A stretch of DNA of 64,000 nt from Marivivens geojensis (GCF_023540835.1 NZ_JALKCU010000001.1:930001-994000), one strand, 5' to 3'. Shown: positions 22,779 through 31,629, counted from the stretch's first letter. Translations and numbers: made by a program. Notes: a model not told the origin generated them from the sequence alone.

Positions 22779-25748
22779 ATGGCTACGTTTGATCAGTTCA
22801 TTACATCCCTTGAGGAAGAGTTTGGCGAACAAGGCAAAGGAAAACCGTTTGAGCAGTTTTGCAAGTGGTTCTTGGAGAATGACCCTGAGTGGTCAGCTAC
22901 GATTGATAAGGTCTGGTTGTGGGACGATTACCCAGAGAAGTGGCAACGTCAGGACCTTGGGACTGACTTAGTCTTCAGAGATAATGATGGGTTGATCTGG
23001 GCCGTCCAAGCCAAGTGCTATTCCGAGCATCGAACTACGACCAAAGGGGACCTGAACTCGTTCCTTGCCGATACTGGTCGCAAGGAGGTCGATAAGCGGC
23101 TTTGGATACAAACCACCAACAAGATGGAAGCGAAGGCTTTGAAGACCATCAAAGGTCAGGACAAGCCTGTCACAGTATTCCAGCTTAATGACTTTCGTGA
23201 AGCCCAGATTGATTACCCCGAGAGCTTCTCAGATATTCACAAGGCTAAGGTCAAAGATAAGCCAAAACCTGACACGCATCAGGTAGAGGCCATTCAAGCC
23301 GTACGGGAAGGCCTACAGACAATTGACCGTGGTCAACTCATCATGGCCTGTGGCACAGGTAAGACCTTCACGACATTATGGATCAAAGAGGCGCTGGGCG
23401 TTCAGACTACCCTCGTTCTACTGCCATCGCTGAGCCTCTTGTCTCAGACAATGCGAGAGTGGGCTTGGGCCAAGAACCAGCACTTTGAAATTCTGAACGT
23501 CTGCTCGGACAAGTCTGTCGGGGCACGATCCAAAGACGCCGAAGATATGCTTGTTGCAGATGCGTCCTTCCCCGTAACATCAGACACCGAAGAGATCAGC
23601 AGGTTCCTTAAAAAGGCTGGCCCAAAGGTTCTCTTCTGCACCTACCAATCGTCAGAGCTCATAGCTCAGGTTCAGGCTGACATCTCTGTTCCTGCATTTG
23701 ATCTGGCAATTGCAGACGAGGCTCATAGGTGCGCTGGTAAAGCTGATGCAGGTTTTGCCACGATCTTGGATGGTGAAAAGATCAGAGCAGCCAAAAGGCT
23801 CTTCACGACAGCTACACCTCGCTACTTTGGCAAAGCCATCAAGGACGAGGCTAATGCTCGGTCCATCGATGTCATCGGAATGGACAACGAGGAAATCTTT
23901 GGTCCTGTCGTCCACAAGCTTAGCTTCGGAGAGGCAATCCAAAGGGAACTCCTAACTGACTACCAAGTGGTTATTGTTGGTGTCGATGAGCCGATGGTGA
24001 AGGAGTGGATCGACAACTATGAAATCGTTTCAGCTAACTCCGATAAACAGCACGATGCCCGAACTCTGGCAGCAAAGATCGGCTTGATCAAAGCAATCAA
24101 GGGCTACGATCTAGAGAGGGTCATTTCGTTCCACAGCAATATCAGCAGGGCTAGAGACTTCTCTGAGGAGTTGCCCGAGATTGTTGAGATGGTTGAGGCA
24201 GAGCATCGCCCAAGTGGTGAGTTTCTCTCGAACTATGTCTCTGGCGAAATGAAGGCTGGTGACAGGAAAGATAAGATCGAAAAGCTCAAAAAGCTGGAAG
24301 GCTTCGACAGAGGCATTCTCACCAATGCTCGTTGTCTAGCTGAGGGTGTCGATGTCCCGTCTCTCGACGGTGTCGCCTTTATTGACCCACGTGGCAGTCA
24401 GGTAGACATCATTCAAGCTGTTGGACGGGCTATCAGGAAGGTCCGAGGGGCAACGGTCCAAAAGAAGGGCACCATCGTTATTCCAGTCTTCATTGAGGAT
24501 GGTGACGACCCAGAAGCCTCTATTGAGGCAAGTAACTTCAAGCCTGTTTGGGATGTTTTAAAGGCTCTTCGGGCTCATGACGAAGAATTGGCAGTAGTGC
24601 TCGATGCTTGTCGAACCAACATGGCTAAGAGTGCCAGCCAATCGAAGGAAGATATTAGCGACAAGGTCATCTTTGATCTTCCGCAGAGTATAGGTGCTGA
24701 GTTTACAGCGGCGCTTAGAACGGTTCTTGTCGAAGCAACCACTGCCTCGTGGGAGTTTTGGTTTGGCCTATTGGAACGGTTCAAGGAATTGGAGAATAAT
24801 TGCAGAGTACCATTTGGATACGAGCTGGATGGCTTCAATCTCGGTGGATGGGTTCTCAAGCAACGACAATCTATGGGCATCATCTCTCCTGAACGTAAGG
24901 AAAGATTAGATGATATTGGCTTTATTTGGGATCCTATTGCAGAAGACTGGGATGCCTCAATGTCTGCACTAACCTCTTTCTTTGAGAGGGAGGGGCATTC
25001 AAATGTAAAGCAGAAACATGTTGAAAATGGAATAAGCTTAGGGACTTGGTGTGCCAATCAAAGAGGTAAACGCAAGAGCCGATTATCAGCGGATCAAATT
25101 TTACAACTCAATCAAGTTAATTTTCCTTGGAATCCCCTAGAGGACCAATGGGAAAAAAATTTGCAGAAACTTCTGAAATTTATTGATCGTGAGGGGCATG
25201 CATCGCCCCGTGCTAATCATAAAGAAGACGGTTTTCCTCTTGGAAGATTTGTCGCCAATTCCAGAAAAAACTGGAGCGCTCTACCTGTATCAAAGCAAAA
25301 GGAATTGTTGGAGCTCGGCTTTGTTGTGAAGCGACTGGAAAGCAATTGGGAGGAGGGATTCGCCAAGCTGGCTAGCTTCCAAGAAGCTAACGGTCATTGC
25401 AACATAAGGCAAAAATTGACCTTTGATGGATTTAAACTTGGGCAATGGGTTTCTGTCCAAAGAACCCAAAAAGACACCATAAGTCCTGAGCGTAAGCAAA
25501 AATTAGACGACATCGGCTTTATCTGGGATATTCGGGCAACAAACTGGGAAGAGGGTTTCAGGAAGTTGCTTCAGTTCAAGGAAACTTATGGTCACTGTTA
25601 TATTCCTGCAAAGTACAAGCTTGATGAATTTAAGCTTGGGAGCTGGGTATCAAGGCAGAGAGCTAATAAAGAATGCATGCCCTCCGAATGGAAGCAGAGA
25701 CTTGATGACATAGGCTTCATTTGGGATGGTAAAAAAGCTGATTACTGA
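22779..25748 (+). CDS. Mrr-like nuclease + SF2 helicase + five HA repeats
   Basis: 989 aa. Residues 1-100 form a restriction-like nuclease: D63 in GTDLVF and Q77-x-K79 in VQAKCY. An SF2 motor follows: Walker A CGTGKT (191-196), DEAH at 313-316, TTATPRYFG and the C-terminal helicase motifs. From about residue 660 come five tandem helicase-associated (HA) repeats of some 65 aa, each ending with a form of LDDIGFIWD. Such fusions resemble restriction or phage-defence proteins that translocate on and cut DNA. No methyltransferase is adjacent, so self-protection is unexplained. Start ATG 22779 after GAGGTAAG. Confidence 0.85.
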   Translation: MATFDQFITSLEEEFGEQGKGKPFEQFCKWFLENDPEWSATIDKVWLWDDYPEKWQRQDLGTDLVFRDNDGLIWAVQAKCYSEHRTTTKGDLNSFLADTGRKEVDKRLWIQTTNKMEAKALKTIKGQDKPVTVFQLNDFREAQIDYPESFSDIHKAKVKDKPKPDTHQVEAIQAVREGLQTIDRGQLIMACGTGKTFTTLWIKEALGVQTTLVLLPSLSLLSQTMREWAWAKNQHFEILNVCSDKSVGARSKDAEDMLVADASFPVTSDTEEISRFLKKAGPKVLFCTYQSSELIAQVQADISVPAFDLAIADEAHRCAGKADAGFATILDGEKIRAAKRLFTTATPRYFGKAIKDEANARSIDVIGMDNEEIFGPVVHKLSFGEAIQRELLTDYQVVIVGVDEPMVKEWIDNYEIVSANSDKQHDARTLAAKIGLIKAIKGYDLERVISFHSNISRARDFSEELPEIVEMVEAEHRPSGEFLSNYVSGEMKAGDRKDKIEKLKKLEGFDRGILTNARCLAEGVDVPSLDGVAFIDPRGSQVDIIQAVGRAIRKVRGATVQKKGTIVIPVFIEDGDDPEASIEASNFKPVWDVLKALRAHDEELAVVLDACRTNMAKSASQSKEDISDKVIFDLPQSIGAEFTAALRTVLVEATTASWEFWFGLLERFKELENNCRVPFGYELDGFNLGGWVLKQRQSMGIISPERKERLDDIGFIWDPIAEDWDASMSALTSFFEREGHSNVKQKHVENGISLGTWCANQRGKRKSRLSADQILQLNQVNFPWNPLEDQWEKNLQKLLKFIDREGHASPRANHKEDGFPLGRFVANSRKNWSALPVSKQKELLELGFVVKRLESNWEEGFAKLASFQEANGHCNIRQKLTFDGFKLGQWVSVQRTQKDTISPERKQKLDDIGFIWDIRATNWEEGFRKLLQFKETYGHCYIPAKYKLDEFKLGSWVSRQRANKECMPSEWKQRLDDIGFIWDGKKADY

Positions 25749-25781
25749 GGCCTACATTAAGTATTAAAGTAGATCGTATTC

Positions 25782-26360
25782 TCACGGAATGTTCTCAGCG
25801 ACCACTGCTGTCCATTCGCCATCTTCAATGCGCACTTCCGTCAACAGAGGCACGATAGACTGAAAGGTTCCCCAGTATTCATTCCATGTAGCCATGGCGA
25901 AACACGTATCGGCACCAGCCATGCTCTCACCTCCAGCACCCTCACATGATGTGCCGTGCATGGGGACAACTATCGCAGGGATGCTGCCTTGATAGACAGG
26001 GACGTTGACGACTTTTGGCTCGTAACCCAACTGACGTTCAAAAATCTTTTCACCCACCACGATGAAGTAGCCGCAGCCACCTGAACCGCACCATCCGTGC
26101 CCCTCTCCCTCACAGGTGAATGACTTGTAGACAACAGTCGCCGTTTGGTTTTCAGCAATCTCAATGTCGTAGATTGAGCCTTCATCGATCCCGAAATCGC
26201 TTTCTAAAGGAACACGGCTCTCATCTCGAAGGTCAGTAAGGTTGTCGTAACAATACTGACGATGCCAATCGACTATCGACTGGACCACTGGGTTTCGATG
26301 ATCCTGTGCCGACGCCATGGTGGACCAAAGGATTAGGATGTAGGTCAAGATCAACTTCAC
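25782..26360 (-). CDS. Exported Cys-rich protein of unknown function
   Basis: 192 aa from GTG at 26360. This start gives a clean signal peptide (VKLILTYILILWSTMASAQ) and follows GGGAAAG. The longer frame from ATG 26456 would run through the small upstream gene and has no signal peptide. The mature part has several cysteines and a Gly-rich patch (GHGWCGSGGCGYF). No family recognised. Probably in an operon with the 45-aa gene 31 nt upstream. Confidence 0.65.
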   Translation of the reverse strand: MKLILTYILILWSTMASAQDHRNPVVQSIVDWHRQYCYDNLTDLRDESRVPLESDFGIDEGSIYDIEIAENQTATVVYKSFTCEGEGHGWCGSGGCGYFIVVGEKIFERQLGYEPKVVNVPVYQGSIPAIVVPMHGTSCEGAGGESMAGADTCFAMATWNEYWGTFQSIVPLLTEVRIEDGEWTAVVAENIP

Positions 26361-26391
26361 TTCGAAACTTTCCCAATTGCAGTGACGAGGT

Positions 26392-26529
26392 TCACTCGTA
26401 AACGCATATGCCGTTCTGATCACGATAACCCATTTCGCTTCCACAATTTGGGTCATCGTCGGTCCACCAGAGGTAAATCAAAAAAGGTACAGGCCATAAA
26501 AGAAATGCCCAAAGCAGTATCCTTAACAT
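26392..26529 (-). CDS. 45-aa small membrane protein
   Basis: Starts ATG at 26529 behind a perfect AAGGAGG with a 5-nt gap, stops TGA at 26392-26394. One hydrophobic, Trp-rich segment (LRILLWAFLLWPVPFLIYL) is followed by a short polar tail with two cysteines (DDDPNCGSEMGY..NGICVYE). Unknown family. It is the first gene of a two-gene operon with the exported protein downstream. Confidence 0.6.
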   Translation of the reverse strand: MLRILLWAFLLWPVPFLIYLWWTDDDPNCGSEMGYRDQNGICVYE

Positions 26530-26687
26530 AACATCCTCCTTGATACGCAGTAATTGTTAACCGAAATCATGCTACTCAGTAGGCTTCTCCTGATGAATTG
26601 GGTCGCCGCTGCGGCAAAAGCGGAGGGCCAAGAATTACACACGAGCCGAGCCATGGTACAGCTCTGGTTGGATACCCCTAAAAGTTT

Positions 26688-27179
26688 TCACGAATGTAGG
26701 TCGAAACTTTCGAGCCAAGCTACTGCTTCGTCTTTGGTCTCGAAGCTACGACCATATTCCAGTGCGAAGCCCGCTTGACCCTGATTTTGTCCGTGAAAAA
26801 CAACAAATAAGTTGCCGTCCCGCAGAGCAACCTCCCATAGGTGGAGGGCGGTCCATCCTTCGGGATCATTTTCAGCATAATCACGGCGAAGAATTTGTAG
26901 CTCAGGTTCGGTTAGAGGTGACCCGTTTTCAATAGCACTCAGACGATCACTGACGATTTGCCCTGAGTTCTTAAGAATGCCTACAACATCATAATATTCT
27001 GGGTGTTCTATCCACTCGCTATCTCGGTCTCTGGCGCCTTCATAATACATACCCAAAATTGTAAATCCTGCCTCTGCATAAAGTTTTTCCGCAGGCAGGG
27101 CCCTATCGATGAAAGCGGATTGATCGGTCTCTGAAGCCGCAAGGAAATCTGCAATGCTTGGGTTGTTTAGCATACTCAT
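26688..27179 (-). CDS. Hypothetical protein, 163 aa
   Basis: Acidic cytoplasmic protein with no signal or membrane segment and no family recognised. Its start (27179, after GAGGAAC) overlaps the stop of the Tat-signal gene by 4 nt, so they are translated together. The aromatic C-terminus (FVVFHGQNQGQAGFALEYGR) suggests a small folded domain. A pairing with the exported partner, as in an immunity-effector pair, is possible but not shown. Confidence 0.55.
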   Translation of the reverse strand: MSMLNNPSIADFLAASETDQSAFIDRALPAEKLYAEAGFTILGMYYEGARDRDSEWIEHPEYYDVVGILKNSGQIVSDRLSAIENGSPLTEPELQILRRDYAENDPEGWTALHLWEVALRDGNLFVVFHGQNQGQAGFALEYGRSFETKDEAVAWLESFDLHS

Positions 27180-27811
27180 ATTTTGTTCCTCACACTTTCG
27201 GTCAGCGGTGGCACGAAGGCACCCGTTGCAGGACGGATGACAGGATCAACGGTTAGAAACTCGGTTTGGCCTTCTACTGCTAATCTGAATTCATTTATCC
27301 ATGTGTGATCAAGTAATTTCACGGTGGCATACCTAGGCGTACTTGGATGCAGCTGGAAATCGAGACCTAGCCCAACTTCACTAGGTTCGATGTAGAAAAA
27401 GTTCCTGACCCCAAAGAGGGTGCAAAGCAGGTCATGTGCCTCACAAGCAGGCTGATAATATGAGAACCAATGCTGATATTCCCAATCGTCACGACCAAAC
27501 GGGAACCAGAGGTCTTCCTCTCCAAACCAGCCACTATCAATCATCTTCCAGTGTAGGGACTGCGGCATGACCTCGTAGGTGCCTTTGTACCAAATACTGT
27601 CGATGATCTCAGGTCTGACCAAAGCACGTGGTTTTTCAGGTGCATCTGTTTTGATGATGAGTTGACCCGAATGGCTAGGTTCAAGATGTAAGGTTCGCTT
27701 GACTGAAACCTGAGAGGGAGGCTCGACCCATCCTTCGTATGAAGGCTCGCCAAAAGCCTCTGTCATTGTGGCAATTGCAAGGGGTGCGGATAAAAAGGAA
27801 CGACGTTTCAT
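27176..27811 (-). CDS. Exported protein with Tat-type signal, unknown function
   Basis: 211 aa. The N-terminus KRRSFLSAPLAIA has the twin-arginine RRxFL motif, so the protein is probably exported folded. The mature part is Trp-rich with an E-x-H-D motif (ACEAHDLLCTLFG); no family recognised. Start ATG 27811 with GGAG 8 nt upstream; the preceding small gene ends at the same place (ATGA). It precedes the 163-aa gene with a 4-nt overlap. Confidence 0.6.
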   Translation of the reverse strand: MKRRSFLSAPLAIATMTEAFGEPSYEGWVEPPSQVSVKRTLHLEPSHSGQLIIKTDAPEKPRALVRPEIIDSIWYKGTYEVMPQSLHWKMIDSGWFGEEDLWFPFGRDDWEYQHWFSYYQPACEAHDLLCTLFGVRNFFYIEPSEVGLGLDFQLHPSTPRYATVKLLDHTWINEFRLAVEGQTEFLTVDPVIRPATGAFVPPLTESVRNKI

Positions 27812-27984
27812 AGTAACTTCTCCGTAAGCGATACTCGACAGACGGACAGACTATCCAAGAAATGGTCGATGACGATTTGCTCGTTTTTGCCCATAGGCCA
27901 CATCCCTTCATGGAAACCACCTTGCCGAGTTCGCAGGTTGGTGTGGGCATTTGCCCAGCTCTTGATGATGACAGCAGTAGACAC
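27808..27984 (-). CDS. Small protein of 58 aa, first in the Tat-protein operon
   Basis: A frame open from GTG 27984 to a TGA that overlaps the next start (ATGA). Residues such as NLRTRQGGFHEGMWPMGKNE followed by a helical tail look protein-like, and the overlap is typical of operons here. No family recognised. The start is unsure because no strong ribosome site precedes the GTG; a stop lies 14 codons further upstream. Confidence 0.4.
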   Translation of the reverse strand: MSTAVIIKSWANAHTNLRTRQGGFHEGMWPMGKNEQIVIDHFLDSLSVCRVSLTEKLL

Positions 27985-28068
27985 GCTGCTGCTTCTTTGT
28001 TCAACTCCAAATCATTCAACACGTTTATGCAGATTAGTTAATGTCCCAGTCGCTGATGAGGGTGCCCT

Positions 28069-28722
28069 GTGAGCCAAAACCATACCTTTCTTGATGAGGA
28101 GACCTCGTCCCAAATCATCGACAAAATCATGGAGGACTGGGGCTCACTGTTCATTGGGGTAACGTTCTTGCATCATGATTTGCAGGTGATGGGTGATATT
28201 GATGAGAATGGAAAGCGATGCGTTCGCATCATCAGCTATTGTATGTACGAAGATGACAAGCTTTCTGGATTGCCCATTCCAGAAGCACTTCAAAAAGAAA
28301 TCATCGATTGGTCACTCTACTGGGACATAGTCTCGGACTGGGAAGATTTGTCGGACTTTTCAACCTCTGACTATGATGCTGATGGAATTAAATACGTAGT
28401 TGTAGATTGGGATGATACCAACTTACCCCAGCAAGTCTTTGAGGAAGCCGTTGATCGAATTGATTGGTGGGCCGTAGGTGAAGGGCTCTATGAATTAGGG
28501 CAAGAGGGGCGACGGATAGTTGAGAATGCACCAATGCGCATTCAAGCATACCTAGAGAACTCGATTGCCTTAGCTATGCGGCAAGTCTTAGGGCGGTGGA
28601 GATACCTTTTATACCTATCCACTCATCCATTGTTCACTTTTCGCAGGTTGGCTAAGAGGCAATTTTGGTTAAAGCTCACAGCGGAGCAAAGCCATGCATT
28701 TTCGTTCCATTGGCGGAACTGA
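28069..28722 (+). CDS. Hypothetical protein, 217 aa
   Basis: GTG start at 28069 after GAGGG. Acidic, Asp/Trp-rich N-terminal two thirds (for example DWSLYWDIVSDWEDLSDF) and a basic C-terminal tail. No signal peptide, no membrane segment, no family recognised. Divergent from the Tat-protein operon. Confidence 0.55.
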   Translation: MSQNHTFLDEETSSQIIDKIMEDWGSLFIGVTFLHHDLQVMGDIDENGKRCVRIISYCMYEDDKLSGLPIPEALQKEIIDWSLYWDIVSDWEDLSDFSTSDYDADGIKYVVVDWDDTNLPQQVFEEAVDRIDWWAVGEGLYELGQEGRRIVENAPMRIQAYLENSIALAMRQVLGRWRYLLYLSTHPLFTFRRLAKRQFWLKLTAEQSHAFSFHWRN

Positions 28723-28798
28723 TGACAGAAGAATGGTATAAATTAGGGTGGTATGTGCCTATTTAACTAATCGATTGGTTCTGCCAAGGATTGTTTGG

Positions 28799-29185
28799 AT
28801 GAGACGTCTTTTATACATTTTTGTGGCTATCGCCTCCTTTCAAAATGCTACAGCAGAAACTTTTGTCGTGTGCGAAGTAACCACGGGAGGATGGATTACC
28901 AATGACGGAGATTGGCGCCTGTGGAGCGAGATGCCGACCATCTTGACTTTTGGCGGTTCAGGGAACTTGTCTTCATTCAACACACCAAGATGCAACAGGC
29001 TTTTGAATGCTTCCAATGGAGAGCAAGAAATTGTTATCGAGTGCATAGATGAAATTCAAAATCAGTCTGTTCTTAAAATTAACCGCATCACGGGCTTCTG
29101 GGAAAAAGCAACTTTTGATAGTACTTCTAGATTATTAATATCAGTTGAGGGCTACTGCACTCCTCAGCAAACGCCACGGTTTTGA
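28799..29185 (+). CDS. Small exported protein of unknown function
   Basis: 128 aa from ATG 28799, which follows AAGGA at 8 nt and begins a clear signal peptide (MRRLLYIFVAIASFQNATA). An earlier in-frame start at 28748 lacks this fit. The mature part has four cysteines and alternating strand-like segments. No family recognised. Confidence 0.6.
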   Translation: MRRLLYIFVAIASFQNATAETFVVCEVTTGGWITNDGDWRLWSEMPTILTFGGSGNLSSFNTPRCNRLLNASNGEQEIVIECIDEIQNQSVLKINRITGFWEKATFDSTSRLLISVEGYCTPQQTPRF

Positions 29186-29299
29186 TTTTGGTAGTTCCTG
29201 ACCCAAGGCAGGTGTTTCGTAACCTAACCTCGGAATCGATCGAGCTACGTCGCTTATGTTGGAATGACGGCTAGAACTGCATATCAGAGGTTGATAATC

Positions 29300-29833
29300 T
29301 CAATGAAAGAACTTCCAAATCTTGATCACGGTATCTGGGATGGCTGCTGAAGCGTCATCCAACACCTGATTGAGTTCATCTAGCGGTATTTCCAGTGGCG
29401 ACTTCCCATGTTCGTCAAGGATGTGAACAAGTATCGGCATGATTAGATGACCATGAATGCCGCTTTCTGTGAGCCTATGCCAAGATTCATGTCGTAGTGA
29501 AACGGCTTGCATAAAGCCTTCGCACCAATCCATGGCAATGACATGACCTCCGGGGGCCTCCCAGAACATTGGCTCACAGATTGGGTTTTCTAAAGCCAAA
29601 CCCGAGGCCAAGTCGACGTACATCACTCCAATAGCTTCAACGACCCAGTGCGGAACTGAGGTTGGATTGGCGCCTAGTGCAACTGCCATCCACTCATCGG
29701 CGGGTATGAAGACTGGACTACAGGCAATCCCATGAAGGAAGCCGTCCAGATCAGATATCATCATGCAGTCTTCGGGACTGTCGTCGGACGACAAGTAATC
29801 ATCCAAGCGATCTATGTTTACATCCATGTTCAT
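29300..29833 (-). CDS. UPF0149/YecA-like family protein
   Basis: 177 aa from ATG 29833. The pattern SDLDGFLHGIACSPVFIP ... FWEAPGGHVIAMDWCEGFMQAV is that of the UPF0149/YecA family, whose role is unknown. The frame extends to an ATG at 29872, but that codon overlaps the start of the divergent HNH-HIT gene; ATG 29833 has GGAG 10 nt upstream and is preferred. Confidence 0.75.
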   Translation of the reverse strand: MNMDVNIDRLDDYLSSDDSPEDCMMISDLDGFLHGIACSPVFIPADEWMAVALGANPTSVPHWVVEAIGVMYVDLASGLALENPICEPMFWEAPGGHVIAMDWCEGFMQAVSLRHESWHRLTESGIHGHLIMPILVHILDEHGKSPLEIPLDELNQVLDDASAAIPDTVIKIWKFFH

Positions 29834-29870
29834 AGTGACAAAGCTCCAGTAGCTCGGACATATTCGTTTC

Positions 29871-30875
29871 ATGAGTACTCATGATGACCACATTGATCTA
29901 GAAGACTTCATCACTAACAAGATGAAGATGAGCCATATCTATCAGCCAGTCATGCTTTCGGTGCTATTGAAAGAAGGCGGCGAAGCGACTTTGGAGCAAA
30001 TAGCTCAAGCTTTGTTGTCATATGATGTACCACAGATCGAATATTATGCTTTGCGAACGAAGAAGATGGTTGGGGGTGTCCTGACCAGAAACGGAATTGT
30101 TGTACCCGTTAAGAAGGGGCGGTCCATTATCGGTTACCGTCTCGCCGATGATAGTCAGTCGTTGGGAAAAAGGGCCTCTTTGATCGAATTGTGTGATGAA
30201 AAGTTGGCTGAATATATATCGAAGAGGGGAGGGGCTATATGGGGCCACAGAAGCCTCTCTAAGGGATATGTCAGTGGTTCGATACGGTATGAGGTTCTTA
30301 AGCGAGCTGGGCGTTGCTGCGAGCTCTGTGGAGGGCATGAAGAGCAAGTGGCATTGCACATCGACCATATCATACCACGTTCGAAAGGCGGCTCCGACGA
30401 CATATCGAATTTCCAAGCACTTTGTGTGTCGTGCAATACGAGTAAGCGAGATCGTGATGCGACTGATTTTCGGCATGTGTTGAATAGCTATCACGATAGG
30501 CAGGAAGGTTGTTTGTTTTGTGAGATTGGCGCTGGGCGGTTAGTAGCTGAAAACGAACTTTGTATCGCAGTGCGTGATGCCTACCCAGTCACGGCTGGGC
30601 ACACACTCGTGATACCCAAGAGACATGTTGCGGATTACTTCGACCTCTATCAGCCTGAACGAAACGCCATTGACGCTATGCTCCAAGAGCAACGAGCATT
30701 GCTCCTTCGTGGGGACAATTCAGTTACGGGCTTCAATGTTGGTATCAATGCTGGAGCATCGGCTGGTCAGACCATCTTTCATGTTCATGTCCATCTAATT
30801 CCAAGGCGAGATGGCGATGTCGCAGAGCCTCGTGGTGGCGTTAGGGGGGTAATACCAAGTAAGCAGAGGTACTGA
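29871..30875 (+). CDS. Winged-helix + HNH nuclease + HIT-domain fusion
   Basis: 334 aa with three parts. About residues 25-95 look like a winged helix (LEQIAQALLSYD). Residues 148-197 form an HNH nuclease: CELC zinc pair (150-153), HIDH (163-166), N180, CVSC (185-188). Residues 214-320 are a full HIT nucleotide-binding hydrolase: CLFC start and HVHVH at 304-308. HIT enzymes cleave nucleoside phosphoramidates or dinucleoside polyphosphates. Joining this to a DNA nuclease suggests a nucleotide-linked DNA-damaging or repair function, possibly defence. Its stop overlaps the next ATG (TGATG). Confidence 0.85.
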   Translation: MSTHDDHIDLEDFITNKMKMSHIYQPVMLSVLLKEGGEATLEQIAQALLSYDVPQIEYYALRTKKMVGGVLTRNGIVVPVKKGRSIIGYRLADDSQSLGKRASLIELCDEKLAEYISKRGGAIWGHRSLSKGYVSGSIRYEVLKRAGRCCELCGGHEEQVALHIDHIIPRSKGGSDDISNFQALCVSCNTSKRDRDATDFRHVLNSYHDRQEGCLFCEIGAGRLVAENELCIAVRDAYPVTAGHTLVIPKRHVADYFDLYQPERNAIDAMLQEQRALLLRGDNSVTGFNVGINAGASAGQTIFHVHVHLIPRRDGDVAEPRGGVRGVIPSKQRY

Positions 30876-31306
30876 TGATAAGGTTTGTAGGCTTACTTGC
30901 TCTGTCGCTTGTTCTTGTCTCTTTCGGAACAAAACATTCTGCTGCTGAGCAAGCCGTCACTGGTCTGGCGAACCACATTAGAGACATAGACACATTAGAA
31001 ATTGACGGAATTCCAATCCGATTGAACGGGCTTGATGGTCCTGAACTGTCTGAGCCTCGGGGGCAAGAGGCTAAGGCATGGCTAATTGCTTTGCTCTCCG
31101 ATGTGGAATTGTCCTGCACCTTGAATGGCGAGAGGACCTATGACCGATATGTTGGAACTTGTTACTTACCCGACGGACGAGACCTGTCTGCGGTTATAAT
31201 CCAAAATGGATATGGTCGTGATTGCCGTAGATATTCGGGCGGTAAGTATGCAGAGTTTGAAACTGCACTAAGTCGATCTTTGGTTTCGCACGGCTACTGC
31301 CGATAG
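30875..31306 (+). CDS. Exported staphylococcal-nuclease-like protein
   Basis: 143 aa with a signal peptide (about 1-24) and a compact SNase-like OB fold: IRDIDTLEIDGIPIRLNGLDGPEL, then RTYDRYVGTCYLPDGRDLSAVIIQNGYG. The calcium-binding Asp and catalytic Arg/Glu positions of the family are partly kept (DTLEI, NGLDGPE, DRYVG). It would act in the periplasm or outside the cell. Starts within the stop of the HNH-HIT gene, so the two are coupled. Confidence 0.8.
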   Translation: MIRFVGLLALSLVLVSFGTKHSAAEQAVTGLANHIRDIDTLEIDGIPIRLNGLDGPELSEPRGQEAKAWLIALLSDVELSCTLNGERTYDRYVGTCYLPDGRDLSAVIIQNGYGRDCRRYSGGKYAEFETALSRSLVSHGYCR

Positions 31307-31314
31307 GAGCTTCA

Positions 31315-31590
31315 ATGAAGGTTTTTCGCTTATTATCCGTTGCTCTAGTAGTGGCCTCTACGGTGTTAACAGTGCCTTCTGCTAACGCTCACTCGGGGGG
31401 CTTGAACGCTCAAGGATGTCATTCGGGCTCACAGCCGTATCACTGTCATCGGCCTCAAGACGTAACTCCGCAGAACAGTCCCGAGGTAAAATTATCTCGT
31501 ACTGGTATCTGCCATGCTCGTGGGTCGAGATATTATCAGCAAACCCGAAACTTAGTCGCCTATGCCACCATTGAAGAATGTTTGAGGTAA
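31315..31590 (+). CDS. Small exported YHYH-type Cys/His protein
   Basis: 91 aa with a signal peptide (about 1-25, SANA-HSG) and the motif HSGGLNAQGCHSGSQPYHCHR, a pattern of small YHYH-type exported proteins often found beside SNase-like nucleases. The Cys/His set may bind metal. Follows the SNase gene by 8 bp. Confidence 0.7.
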   Translation: MKVFRLLSVALVVASTVLTVPSANAHSGGLNAQGCHSGSQPYHCHRPQDVTPQNSPEVKLSRTGICHARGSRYYQQTRNLVAYATIEECLR

Positions 31591-31629
31591 GGTGGGCGGT
31601 TGCCACGGAACTAACGAGAGCCTGTGTAT

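Noticed and set aside
27681-28022. 113-aa - strand ORF overlapping the Tat-signal gene
   Set aside because: It overlaps the start of the Tat-signal gene in the wrong frame. The neighbouring frame (27808-27984) ends in an ATGA junction and reads more like a protein.
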